From Streptomyces marinisediminis (GTDB taxonomy: Bacteria; Actinomycetota; Actinomycetes; Streptomycetales; Streptomycetaceae): DNA of 64,000 nt. The number at the start of each line of letters is the position of its first letter. Position 1 is the stretch's first letter. The stretch is from contig NZ_JAPKFL010000004.1 in NCBI RefSeq assembly GCF_026262575.1, positions 124,001 to 188,000 on the forward strand, in the 5' to 3' direction. Below the pieces are notes generated by a model. That model was not told the origin of the DNA. It was given only the letters and a program-made list of their open reading frames with translations, and ran no database searches. The translations under genes were made by a program, and so were the position numbers. Shown one piece after another: positions 39,626 through 47,802 of this stretch.

Positions 39626-40192
39626 TCACCAGCGTGTCGGGTGCCCGAAGGCGTCGTTGAGCCGGTCGAGGACGCCCGCGGCCCGGTCGGAGGTCGCGGG
39701 GGCCTCCTTGCTGAGCGCCCGGTCGCTGAGGATCGTGGCCAGCAGTTCCGCCTCGCGCTCCTGGTCGTCGGTGTAGCTGGTGCGGCCCAGGATGTGCAGG
39801 AGCTGGTCCATGTCCAGGTCCTGCTCGGCGTCCTCGTCCCACGGCTCCCGGGCCTCGGCGGCGTCCGCCAGGAGGCGGGTGGCGTAGGCGGGCCGCCGGG
39901 CGTCCGGGGCGCCGTGCCCGAGCAGCAGGTGCGCCAGCTCGTGCAGCACGATCTGGAGCTTGTGCACACCGCTGGTGGCGGGCTCGAAGAAGATCAGGTC
40001 GGCGGTGCTGGTGGCCACCCACACCCCGCAGGGCGTGCTGCCGTCCGGCGCGCCCTCCAGCGGCACCAGGCGCAGCGGACGGCCCCGGCGGGCGGCGATG
40101 CGCTCGCACAGGACGTCGAGGTCGAACGGGCGGGGGAGGTCGAGCGCGTCGGCGACGGCCTCGCAGCGGGCACGGCGGCTCGTCTTGGGCAT
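39626..40192 (-). CDS. ImmA/IrrE-family metallo-endopeptidase
   Basis: A 188-residue protein with the zinc-peptidase motif LQIVLHELAHLLLGHGAPDA (H-E-x-x-H) near residue 80. N-terminal DLPRPFDLDVLCERIAARRG and LVPLEGAPDGSTPCGVWVA, with a C-terminal acidic helix DEDAEQDLDMDQLL and QEREAELLATIL, complete the family layout. These proteases typically cleave a cognate XRE-type repressor; the XRE gene upstream (40619-41110) is the natural candidate. ATG 40192 has AAGGAG at ideal spacing. Seven bases separate it from the membrane gene. Confidence 0.82.
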   Translation of the reverse strand: MPKTSRRARCEAVADALDLPRPFDLDVLCERIAARRGRPLRLVPLEGAPDGSTPCGVWVATSTADLIFFEPATSGVHKLQIVLHELAHLLLGHGAPDARRPAYATRLLADAAEAREPWDEDAEQDLDMDQLLHILGRTSYTDDQEREAELLATILSDRALSKEAPATSDRAAGVLDRLNDAFGHPTRW

Positions 40193-40618
40193 ACGGACTC
40201 CTTCGGCCCGTAGTTTAGGCGGCGCCGGAGGCCCGCACCCAAATTCCGCGGGCCGGTTCCGGGGCGTGCGGGTGGCCGGTGGGGGCGTCACCGCGGCCGA
40301 ACCGGGGGGCGCTCGGGGGCGGGAGGCGCTCGGGGGCGGGAGACGTGCGCATGCGTGGGAGCATGCCGCACCGCCGCGGGCGTGGCCATGGCCCGGCCGC
40401 ACGGTGCCGCCGCGTGCCACCGACGCCTCCCCCGTGCTCCCGCGTGCGCCGGCGCGAGCGACGCGGCGCGGCGCGGACCGCCGCGTGGGGCCGGGGCGGG
40501 CGCGCGCCGTACGGGCCGCGGGGGCCGCTCGTCGGGCCGACCGGCGTGGTCCCCGGCGGGTGGGCGGCCCGGTGGGCGGGGCCCGCCGCGGGGGGGGGCG
40601 GAGCCCAGGGGCCGGGGG
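40193..40618. other. Gene-free region between the XRE and protease genes
   Basis: 426 bases of extreme GC content. It contains a direct tandem repeat of 17 bp (GGCGCTCGGGGGCGGGA) at 40308-40324 and 40325-40341. The promoter of the protease operon must lie here if it is not cotranscribed with the XRE gene. No coding frame is supported. Confidence 0.5.
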
Positions 40619-41110
40619 TCAGGGGCGGCGTCTGGGCGCCTCCGGGAGCCCTTCCAGGCGGCGGGCCTGGTCGACCACGCCACGGATGGCGCGCAGGCTG
40701 TCGGCGGACAGTCCGTTCATCCGCACGGCCACGTCGCGCACGTCCCCGTCGCCCAGCATGTCGGCCAGTTCGCGCTGGGCCCGGGTGAGCTCGACGCGCT
40801 CCTTCACCTTGGCGATCTTCGCGTCCACGCGGTCGGCCACGGTGTCGTCGAAGAAGTACGTCACCGGCACGCCGAAGAAGCCGGCGATCACCGTGAGCGT
40901 GGAAACCTTCGGATCGGTGATCTCCCCCTTGCGGATCTTCTGGATCGTGGCGTGCGACACCGTCTGGCCGCCCGTCCCGGCCCTCTCCTTGATGCCCTCC
41001 GCGATCTCCATGTAGCTGAGCGGTCCGCGCTCGGGCGGGTGGATCGTGCGGATCAGGTGGTCGAGCCTGTCCGCGATGGTGCGCCCGTCTCCGGGGTTCC
41101 CCCTGGCCAC
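40619..41110 (-). CDS. XRE-family regulator upstream of the protease/membrane-protein module
   Basis: A 163-residue protein with one helix-turn-helix at residues ~15-85 (TIADRLDHLIRTIHPPERGP, MEIAEGIKERAG, ATIQKIRKGEITDPKVSTLT, and FFGVPVTYFFDD). This long-loop XRE variant is the one usually paired with MAB_1171c-type membrane proteins. The C-terminal helices (KVKERVELTRAQRELADMLG) may dimerise or present the protease cleavage site. The start is taken as GTG 41110; an overlapping ATG is out of frame. Confidence 0.75.
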   Translation of the reverse strand: MARGNPGDGRTIADRLDHLIRTIHPPERGPLSYMEIAEGIKERAGTGGQTVSHATIQKIRKGEITDPKVSTLTVIAGFFGVPVTYFFDDTVADRVDAKIAKVKERVELTRAQRELADMLGDGDVRDVAVRMNGLSADSLRAIRGVVDQARRLEGLPEAPRRRP

Positions 41111-41209
41111 CCCATCACCCCTCGTGGTCGATCTGCGGCTGGTCAACCGCAGCCGGTCTCTCATGGAGTTTACGCGTACGTAGCCTTCCTATCCCATCGT
41201 AAATCCGTC

Positions 41210-41240
41210 TTGACAAGGGGGGCCGTACCGGCCGTAGTCT
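41210..41240 (+). promoter_or_regulatory. Predicted promoter with no conventional gene downstream
   Basis: A perfect TTGACA at 41210-41215 is followed after 19 bases by TAGTCT at 41235-41240 (TAG..T is a common Streptomyces -10). The predicted start is near 41248. No gene lies on this strand before 45027, so the product would be short. Confidence 0.45.
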
Positions 41241-41247
41241 CTCCGTA

Positions 41248-41360
41248 GCCCGTAAAACGGAATAGACGGTGCGGCGTACGGCTACGGGGGTTCGTATGAC
41301 GCGCCCAACGGGGGCGACGGCCCGGCCCGCGGCAGGCGACTGACGCGGGCCGGGCCGTCG
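41248..41360 (+). ncRNA. Candidate short RNA ending in a perfect 16-bp hairpin
   Basis: From the predicted start the RNA could form an 8-bp stem (41243-41250 with 41280-41287). It contains an ATG at 41296 with GGGGG upstream encoding 15 residues (MTRPTGATARPAAGD) and ends in a perfect 16-bp hairpin (arms 41316-41331 and 41344-41359). It could be a small RNA, a leader-peptide unit or a terminated transcript. The evidence is structural only. Confidence 0.25.
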
Positions 41361-41455
41361 GCGTGCCGGGCTCGCCGCGCACCACGGGCACACACCACAG
41401 CCGCGCGCACCCTGTGAGGGTACGCGCGGCCGGTGATCACGTCCTGCGGACCGTT

Positions 41456-41507
41456 ACCGCCCGGCGGCCACGCGGGGGGAGGGGAACGCGTGGCCGCCGG
41501 TGGCGGT
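41456..41507 (-). terminator. Strong hairpin after the DUF397 gene
   Basis: CCGGCGGCCACGCG at 41461-41474 pairs perfectly with 41487-41500, and flanking ACCGCC/GGCGGT can extend the stem. It lies about 90 bases past the DUF397 stop in its direction of transcription. Confidence 0.55.
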
Positions 41508-41597
41508 ACGGCCCCGGGCCCCCCGGCCGAGACGGAGCGGCCCGGCCGGGAGGACCGGCGCCGTACCGCGCCGGGAACGGTCGATCCCGGCTGAGGC

Positions 41598-41807
41598 TCA
41601 GCCCCGGCCCAGGACGCCGGAGTCCACGGCGCTCACGAAGGACGTCCAGGACCCCGGGGCGAAGGCGATCGAGGGGCCGAGCGGGTTCTTGGAGTCCCGC
41701 ACCGCGATCGCGCTGACGACCGGCGACTTCACCTCGACGCAGGCGCCGTTGCCGCCCGAGTAGCTCGACTTCACCCAGTCCGTGGTCCTGCCCTGCCGGA
41801 TTGCCAT
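41598..41807 (-). CDS. DUF397 domain-containing protein
   Basis: A 69-residue protein with the complete DUF397 pattern: WVKSSYSGGNGACVEVKSPV near residue 11 and AIAVRDSKNPLGPSIAFAPG in the second half, ending with the helix SWTSFVSAVDSG. ATG 41807 has GGAGC eight bases upstream. Its likely XRE/DUF5753 partner (42828-43691) is on the same strand but 1,020 bases away, whereas in the pair at 8.4-9.5 kb the two genes overlap. It is followed by a hairpin. Confidence 0.9.
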   Translation of the reverse strand: MAIRQGRTTDWVKSSYSGGNGACVEVKSPVVSAIAVRDSKNPLGPSIAFAPGSWTSFVSAVDSGVLGRG

Positions 41808-42827
41808 GGTTCTTAGCTCCCGTCTTCCCCACAAGTCCCACCACGTCCTGATGGATGGGGATATCGCGTGAGAAGCCAGCGTTCTTACTGGCACGGGCTC
41901 GACCGTACTCGCCTCGGAGCGCAGGGGAAGCGACCGTTCACTCGACCGGATGGCATATTCCAGGAGCTCCTTCACCGGTACGGCCCCGGGGTGTACGGTG
42001 CCCGACCGCGCCGGTCGGAAGCGGGCCCCGCCCGCCTCGGCGCAGGCTTCGCCCGGGCGCTCGGGCGCCCGGGCGTCCGAGCGGGCGACGACGGGAGCCG
42101 CACGGGTCGGAACCGACCTCGTCCGGGCCCCGCGGACGAGCGCCGGGGAGGCACGGGCGGGCTCCGCACCGACCCACGAGCGGAGGCCCCACACCGGGCC
42201 CGAGGCCCGTGGGCGTGCCCCGCCCGGCCGGAGCCGCCCCACCCGGCCGCCTGAGCGGCACCACCGGATTCGGGCCGGGCACCGCGCGAGCACACGGGCA
42301 CCCCCCGGGCGACGGGCACCACGGGCCTGCGCGCAGGCCACCGCCGGGGGGACGGCACACCGCGCGGCACCGGTACGCAAGCGGGCACCAAGCGGGCACC
42401 AAGCGGGCTCGGGAGCGCGAAACGCACGGGCGCGGGACGGTCAGGGCGCCCGGGGGCCGACAGGGGCCGGGACCCCGGTGTTCCGGCCGGGGGCGCTCGG
42501 AACACCGGGTGTCGCCGGTGCTGCGGGCGGGCGGCGAGCGGTGGGTGTGCGCCACCCCGGGAACCCAACGCCCCGGAGGGCGGGCCGGGTGCCGGGTGGC
42601 GTCGTACGTGACACGCGGCGCCGGGTTTCGTCGTCCCCCACGCCCGGGCTCCGGGCGCCGCGTCCGCGACAGGGCGGGGCGGGTCGGGACGGGCCGGACG
42701 CACCCCGCGCGTCCAGCGCCCCCCGGTGCGTGCGGGACGCGTCCGGCGGGTGTCCGGGCGGAGCCGTGGGGCGGCTGGCGGGGCAGCGCGCCCGGAGCGG
42801 CTGGCGGGGGCGAGCGCCCGGGGGCCG
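41808..42827. other. 1-kb gene-free stretch splitting an XRE-DUF397 pair
   Basis: No frame on either strand shows a recognisable motif or normal codon bias, despite long stop-free frames that GC-richness explains. Visible structure: a three-copy direct repeat of the 11-mer CAAGCGGGCAC near 42378-42411 (the third copy is imperfect) and a perfect 12-bp inverted repeat at 42474-42485 / 42498-42509 that could terminate the XRE transcript. Confidence 0.5.
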
Positions 42828-43691
42828 TCACGTCTCGCGCGCGTACTCCTTGGCGACGTCCTCGATGAACGCACGGCTGTCGTCCGCGTTGAGCGCCTGT
42901 GCTCGCAGGTGTTCGTACATCACGCCGTAGCTCTGCACGTCCTGGGCCTTCTCCAAGTACAGGTCGCTCGTCACGCCCTCCAGGTACACCACCGTGGAGT
43001 CCGCGGTGTCGGGGAACTCCAGGATCGCGTACTGCCCGTTCACGCCGGGGTGCGCGCCCATCGCGAAGGGCATGACCTGCACCGTCACGTGGGGGAGCTG
43101 CGAGAGTTCCCCCAGGTGCTCCAACTGCTCGATCATCGTCTGCCGGCCGCCGACGCGGCGGCGCAGCGCGGCCTCGTCGAGCACGGCCCACAGCCGCAGC
43201 GGGTTGCCCGGCGCCGACACCCGTTCCTGGCGGCGCATCCGGACCCGCACCCGCTTCTCCACCTCCGTGGGCGACGCCTCGGGCAGCGCGCCCGCGATGA
43301 CCGCCTCGGCGTAGGTCTGGGTCTGGAGCAGGCCCGGGACGATCTGCGGTTCGTAGATGCGCAGGGACGCGGCCTCCGTCTCCAGGCCGATGTAGACGCT
43401 GTACGGGATGTCGCCGAAGGCGTGCCACCAGCCCTGCTGCCGGGACTCCTTGGCCATCTGCATGAGGGACTCGACTATGCGCCGGTCCGCGACCTCGTAG
43501 ACGCCGCACAAATCCCGCACGTCACGCTGGCTGATGCTGCGGCGGCCGTTCTCCAGCCGACTGATCTTGGACTGCGACACGAGCAGGCGGTCGGCGACCT
43601 CCTCGGCCGTCATCCCCTTCTCCTCGCGGAGCTTGCGCAGCTCCTGGCCCAGTCGGCGCCTTCTCACGGTGGGATTGACGTTGGACGCCAC
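42828..43691 (-). CDS. XRE-family transcriptional regulator with DUF5753 domain
   Basis: A 287-residue protein. The helix-turn-helix lies at residues ~13-70 (LGQELRKLREEKGMTAEEVA, QSKISRLENGRRSISQRDVR). The DUF5753 half has GWWHAFGDIPYSVYIGLETE, PGLLQTQTYAEAVIAGALPE, RVRMRRQERVSAPGNPLRLW and VTVQVMPFAMGAHPG. The translation begins at GTG 43691 (MASNVNPTVRRRRLG), a highly typical start. Residues match the most conserved streptomycete type, often linked to development. Partner: the DUF397 gene at 41598-41807. Confidence 0.88.
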   Translation of the reverse strand: MASNVNPTVRRRRLGQELRKLREEKGMTAEEVADRLLVSQSKISRLENGRRSISQRDVRDLCGVYEVADRRIVESLMQMAKESRQQGWWHAFGDIPYSVYIGLETEAASLRIYEPQIVPGLLQTQTYAEAVIAGALPEASPTEVEKRVRVRMRRQERVSAPGNPLRLWAVLDEAALRRRVGGRQTMIEQLEHLGELSQLPHVTVQVMPFAMGAHPGVNGQYAILEFPDTADSTVVYLEGVTSDLYLEKAQDVQSYGVMYEHLRAQALNADDSRAFIEDVAKEYARET

Positions 43692-44045
43692 GGAACGTGC
43701 ACCTCCGCTGGTCAGCTCTGCTCGTTCTCAGCAGAGTGCCAGCAACGGGGCGCCCCCACCCGGCGTTTGCCGGATTTCGACCACCGGGCGTGCTCGAACA
43801 CCTGCGCCGGGTGGCGCACGCGCGCCGGGTCGCCACCGCCGGCGCGGCCGGTGCCTTCGGACGCCTCCGCATCCGCGGGCGTCCGGCCCCGGTGACCGCG
43901 CGTCCCGCCGCGTGGGGTGGCCGGGGCGCGCGGCGCGGGCGCCCTCCGCGAGCCCGTGGGCCGGGCCGGAGGGCGCCCGCGACACCGTGGTGCCGTGCGC
44001 GCGGGCCGAACGCCGGGGCGCTGCGGACGCCGACCCCGGCGGCGC
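43692..44045. other. Gene-free region between the XRE and GPP34 genes
   Basis: 354 bases. It holds the XRE promoter side and the 3' flank of the GPP34 gene. I see no gene and no convincing hairpin. Confidence 0.4.
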
Positions 44046-44807
44046 CTAGCGGACGCCGGCGACGCGGGCCATTCCGGCGCCCCGCCGCGGCTGTTCCGGC
44101 ACGCCGCCCGCCCGGCCGGACGCCGCGGGTCCGGAGCGCTGGCCGCGTCCGGAACCGGCCGCGGCACGCCGCGGCCCGGCCGCCGCCACGCCGTTCTGCA
44201 CATCCATCACCGCGTGGGCGACGAGGCCGCCCATCGGGTCGTGCCGGATCAGGTCGCGCAACCGGGAACGGCACGACCGCCCCTCGTTGCCGGGGTAGAG
44301 GTGCTTGCCCAGTCCGACCGCGTGGGCCAGGGCGGCCAGCGCGGCCGTCCGCGGGTCCGGCGGTACGCCGGTACGGATGGCGGTGTCCAGCCGGGTCCTG
44401 ATCTCCCGGCTGATCGCCGTCTCCGTCGCCTGGTAGCGCGTCGTCGGCAGTACCCCGCACATCTGGCCGTTGACGGCGTGCACCATGCCGCAGCGTTCCA
44501 GGTGCGTGAGGTACGTCTGGCGCAGCCCCAACCTGGGGCCGCCGATCCAGTGGACCGCGCGCACCGGGCTGCCGCGCCTGCGCAGCAGTTCCAGTGCGGA
44601 GTCCAGTGTCGGATCTCCGGTCGGCCGTGGCAGCACCACGGCGATGCGATCCCCGTCCGGGGCTATCCGCCCGGCCATCGCCAGCTCGACGAGCTGTGCT
44701 CCTGCCAGGCCGAGGTCGAGCGACTGCGGCTGTGCCGTGGTACCCGTAGCCGGGTCCAGCGCCAGCAGCAGCAACTCCTCGGGAATTGTTCTGCGGCTCC
44801 TGCCCAT
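44046..44807 (-). CDS. GPP34 (GOLPH3/VPS74-like) family protein
   Basis: A 253-residue protein of the GPP34 family, whose eukaryotic members bind phosphatidylinositol-4-phosphate. The bacterial roles are unknown. Visible blocks: IPEELLLLALDPATGTTAQP at the N-terminus, LGLAGAQLVELAMAGRIAPD, LTHLERCGMVHAV, and TAALAALAHAVGLGKHLYPG near residue 160. The last ~45 residues are Ala/Gly/Arg-rich and look disordered. ATG 44807 is preceded by GGGGAGG at five bases; an upstream in-frame ATG (44831) would place that site inside the coding region. It is divergent from the carboxypeptidase gene. Confidence 0.82.
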   Translation of the reverse strand: MGRSRRTIPEELLLLALDPATGTTAQPQSLDLGLAGAQLVELAMAGRIAPDGDRIAVVLPRPTGDPTLDSALELLRRRGSPVRAVHWIGGPRLGLRQTYLTHLERCGMVHAVNGQMCGVLPTTRYQATETAISREIRTRLDTAIRTGVPPDPRTAALAALAHAVGLGKHLYPGNEGRSCRSRLRDLIRHDPMGGLVAHAVMDVQNGVAAAGPRRAAAGSGRGQRSGPAASGRAGGVPEQPRRGAGMARVAGVR

Positions 44808-45026
44808 CCATGCCTCCCCGCGTGGATGCATGACAGGGTGACCCCTCTCACAGAGATCTGTCGAGAGTGCCTGCCCGCTATGTGCGGGAACCAGTAGGTA
44901 TGTCGTACCCGTCTGCCCTGGGGAGGACGCTGTCAGAGGCGCCGGTCCGTTCGGATCCGCGAGGGCGGGCGGCGACACTGGTGCCTGGCAGGGCGCAGAG
45001 CATTTCAGCGGATTTCAGGAGGCACG

Positions 45027-47489
45027 GTGGCGGGCGAGTCCCCCGACAGGTCGAAGCGAGCGGGGTCATCGGGGGAGACGACGTCGGAACGCCCGGCGGT
45101 TCCCGGCGACCGCGCGGACACCGACCCCCGGACGGCGTACCGCCCGGCGGCGGAGGAGTCGCCGGGACCGGGGTCGGCAGCGCGCGGGACCGGCCCTGAC
45201 GACCCCGCTCCGGACGCGGCGACGCGGCCGGAGGCCGACGGCGACGGCGACGGCGCGCCCGGAGGCGAGGCCCGCGCGGGCGAGGAGGCCGCCCCGGGGT
45301 CACCCGGCGCGGCCCGGCCCGGCCGGACCCAGGCCGCCGGAGCGGGCACCACCGCGGAGGCCGACGAGGCGGAGGCGGGCCCGGCCCCCACGGACGCGGG
45401 CGGCGCCCACGCGGAGGACGCGCACCGGGACGCCCCGGACGCGGGCGGAACCACCGGAGCCCCGGCCCCCCGCCCCCTCGACGACCGCACCACCACCCTC
45501 CGCGCACCCCGCGCCCCCCGGCCCGGCGGCACGACCGGGCCCGGCACCCCACCCGAGCCCGGCAGCACGCCCGAGCCCGGCACCCCGTCGCCCGGAGGCA
45601 CGCCCACGCCCGGCGGTCAGGCACGCCCCGGCGGCACGCCGCGGCCCGGCAGCGAGCCGGTCCCGGGAGGGGAACCGGCGGACGGCCCGGCCGGGGAACC
45701 CACGGAACGACCGGCGAACGGACCGGCGAAGGAGCCGACGGACGGACCCGTGAAGAGCCCGACGGACGAGCCGGCACCGGAGTCGGCGAAGGAACCCGCG
45801 GACGGACCGGCAGCGGAGTCGGCCAAGGAACCGGCGGACGAGCCGACCGAGGAACCGGCCGAGGAACCGGCGGACGAGCCGACCAGGGAACCGGCCGAGG
45901 AGCCGGTCAAGAGCCCCGCGGCGGAGCCGCCCGCCGAACGGACCAGCCAGTTCGTGCCCCTGCGCTCGGCCGACGACGCCCGCCCCGCGCGGCGCACCGG
46001 CCGGGCGGACGCGACGACGGACCCGCGCCCCGCGCCGGACGAGCCCCGGAAGGCGGGCGCCGCCGCGGCTGACGCCCCCGCGCCCCCCGGAGCCTGCGCC
46101 CCCGCGCCCTCCGCCGGAACCGCCGCCTCCGCTCGGTCCGCCGGGGCCGTTCCGGCGCCCGAGGCCGCCGAGCCGGAGCGGACGCGGCAGCAGCCGATGC
46201 CACCGGAGCCCGGGCGGCGTCCGCTCGACCTGCTCGCGGAGCTGACGAACAGACCGGCACCGCCGGAGACGCCGCTGCGGGCGGCCCTGCGCCGACTCAA
46301 GATCTACACCCCGCTGGTCGCCCTGCTGGCGGTCGTGTTCGTCACCGTGCAGCTCCTGCGCCCGCTCCCGGCCCCCGAGCTGGACCTGACCGCGAACGCC
46401 ACCTACTCCTTCGACGGCGGTGAGCCGCGGATCGCCTGGCCCGAGGAGGGGCAGGCGGCGATGGAGGTGGACGGGCTCGGCTCGTTCGGCACGTCCGGCG
46501 CCCAGGAGCCGGTGCCGATCGCGAGCGTGGCGAAGGTGATGACGGCGTACCTGCTGCTGAAGGAGCACCCGATGGAGCCGGGCGAGCCCGGCGCGTCGAT
46601 CCCGGTGGACCAGCAGGCCGAGGACGACGCGGGGCTGAGCGAGCAGGGCGAGTCGACGGTGGGGGTGCGGGCCGGGGAGACGATCAGTCAGGAGGAGGCG
46701 CTCAACGCGCTCATGATCGCCTCGGCCAACAACGTCGCCCGCCTGGTGGCCCGCTGGGACGCGGGGTCGGAGAAGGCGTTCGTGGAGAAGATGAACGCCA
46801 CCGCCGAGGACCTGGGCATGCAGAACACCACCTACACCGACCCCAGCGGCCTGCGCGCGGAGACCGTCAGCACGGCCGAGGACCAGGTGAGGCTGGGCAA
46901 GGCGGTGATGGAGTACGAGGTCTTCCGCGAGATCGTGCGCAAGCCGTCCTACGAGGACCGCAACGGCACGTCGCACCGCAACTGGAACTTCCTCGTCCCG
47001 GAGTACGGCACGGTCGGCATCAAGACCGGTACGACGACGGCGGCGGGCGGCAACCTGCTCTTCGCCGCGACGGCCGACGTGGGCGGCACCGAGCAACTGA
47101 TCATCGGGGCGGTGCTGGGCCAGCACGCGCCGCCGATCATCGACTCGGTGCTGGCGGAGGGCAAGGAGCTGATCCTCTCGGCGCAGGCCGCGCTCCGGTC
47201 GGAGACCGTCGTCCGGCAGGGGGAGGTCGTCGGCGCGGTGGACGACGGGCTCGGCGGGCGGACGTCGCTGGTGGCCACGGAGGACGTCGCGGCGGTGGGC
47301 TGGGCGGGGCTCACCGTCGAGCTGGACCTCGCCGCCGGGAAGGACGGCGTGCCGCACACGGCCGGACCGGGCACGGAGGTGGGCCACCTGACGGTCGGTG
47401 ACGGCCCCGGACAGGTGCGGGTGCCCGTCGCCGTCCAGCGGGAGCTGACGGAGCCGGACGCGACCGCCAAGATCACCCGCCTCTCCTGA
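45027..47489 (+). CDS. D-alanyl-D-alanine carboxypeptidase (peptidase S11) with a long disordered N-terminal region
   Basis: An 820-residue penicillin-binding protein. Residues 1-410 are Pro/Glu/Gly/Thr-rich with a degenerate E-P-A-D/E-E-P/K repeat near 240-300. A membrane anchor follows ([20 protein letters not shown] near 425), then the S11 catalytic domain outside the membrane: S-x-x-K in [18 protein letters not shown] near 498, S-x-N in [16 protein letters not shown], and K-T-G in [15 protein letters not shown]. Typical bacterial enzymes are ~400 residues, so the cytoplasmic half is an addition. It should trim peptidoglycan pentapeptides. GTG 45027 has CAGGAGG at good spacing. Confidence 0.88.
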   Translation: MAGESPDRSKRAGSSGETTSERPAVPGDRADTDPRTAYRPAAEESPGPGSAARGTGPDDPAPDAATRPEADGDGDGAPGGEARAGEEAAPGSPGAARPGRTQAAGAGTTAEADEAEAGPAPTDAGGAHAEDAHRDAPDAGGTTGAPAPRPLDDRTTTLRAPRAPRPGGTTGPGTPPEPGSTPEPGTPSPGGTPTPGGQARPGGTPRPGSEPVPGGEPADGPAGEPTERPANGPAKEPTDGPVKSPTDEPAPESAKEPADGPAAESAKEPADEPTEEPAEEPADEPTREPAEEPVKSPAAEPPAERTSQFVPLRSADDARPARRTGRADATTDPRPAPDEPRKAGAAAADAPAPPGACAPAPSAGTAASARSAGAVPAPEAAEPERTRQQPMPPEPGRRPLDLLAELTNRPAPPETPLRAALRRLKIYTPLVALLAVVFVTVQLLRPLPAPELDLTANATYSFDGGEPRIAWPEEGQAAMEVDGLGSFGTSGAQEPVPIASVAKVMTAYLLLKEHPMEPGEPGASIPVDQQAEDDAGLSEQGESTVGVRAGETISQEEALNALMIASANNVARLVARWDAGSEKAFVEKMNATAEDLGMQNTTYTDPSGLRAETVSTAEDQVRLGKAVMEYEVFREIVRKPSYEDRNGTSHRNWNFLVPEYGTVGIKTGTTTAAGGNLLFAATADVGGTEQLIIGAVLGQHAPPIIDSVLAEGKELILSAQAALRSETVVRQGEVVGAVDDGLGGRTSLVATEDVAAVGWAGLTVELDLAAGKDGVPHTAGPGTEVGHLTVGDGPGQVRVPVAVQRELTEPDATAKITRLS

Positions 47490-47802
47490 CCCCTCCCCCA
47501 CCCGCCGCCGGGCCACGCCCGGCGGAGCCCCGGTGGCGCCCGGCCGGAGCCACGGACCCGGCGCGCGACGCGGGCGTCGGGGCCGATGCCCGGCGCGGCG
47601 GGCGTCGGCCCCCCGGCGAGGGCCCGACGGGGGGCCGAGGCCCAGCCGAGGCCCCGACCAGGCCCGGGCGAGGCCCGGTTGCCGGCGCGGGCGCGGGTCC
47701 GGCCGGGCGGTTCCCGGGCGCGAGGCCGCCCCACCCGCCCCGCGCCCCCGCGCGTGGGTGCGGGGGCGCGGGGCGGGTGGGGCGGCGTCGTACGCTCGGG
47801 TA
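47490..47802. other. Region upstream of fbiC
   Basis: 313 bases without a gene. Its right part is a perfect 27-bp inverted repeat (47725-47786) followed by a TACGCT box (47791-47796) six bases before the fbiC ATG. The rest is GC-rich and featureless. Confidence 0.6.
47725..47786. terminator. Perfect 27-bp inverted repeat immediately before fbiC
   Basis: Arms 47725-47751 and 47760-47786 are exact reverse complements, with an eight-base loop (GCGTGGGT). It could be the terminator of the carboxypeptidase gene, an operator overlapping the -35 position of fbiC, or a cruciform site. Position and symmetry are certain; the function is not. Confidence 0.6.

Larger units (their letters stand above)
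41111..41597. other. Hairpin-rich intergenic region
   Basis: 487 bases with no ordinary gene. It contains a consensus-like promoter reading right (41210-41240), a 15-codon ORF (41296-41343), and three strong hairpins (41316-41359, 41401-41429, 41456-41507). The promoter of the XRE gene must lie in its left 100 bases. Confidence 0.6.

Noticed and set aside
41938..43509. Long minus-strand frame crossing the gene-free stretch and the XRE gene
   Set aside because: It reads the XRE gene in a wrong frame; the remainder is Arg/Pro/Gly-rich without a motif.
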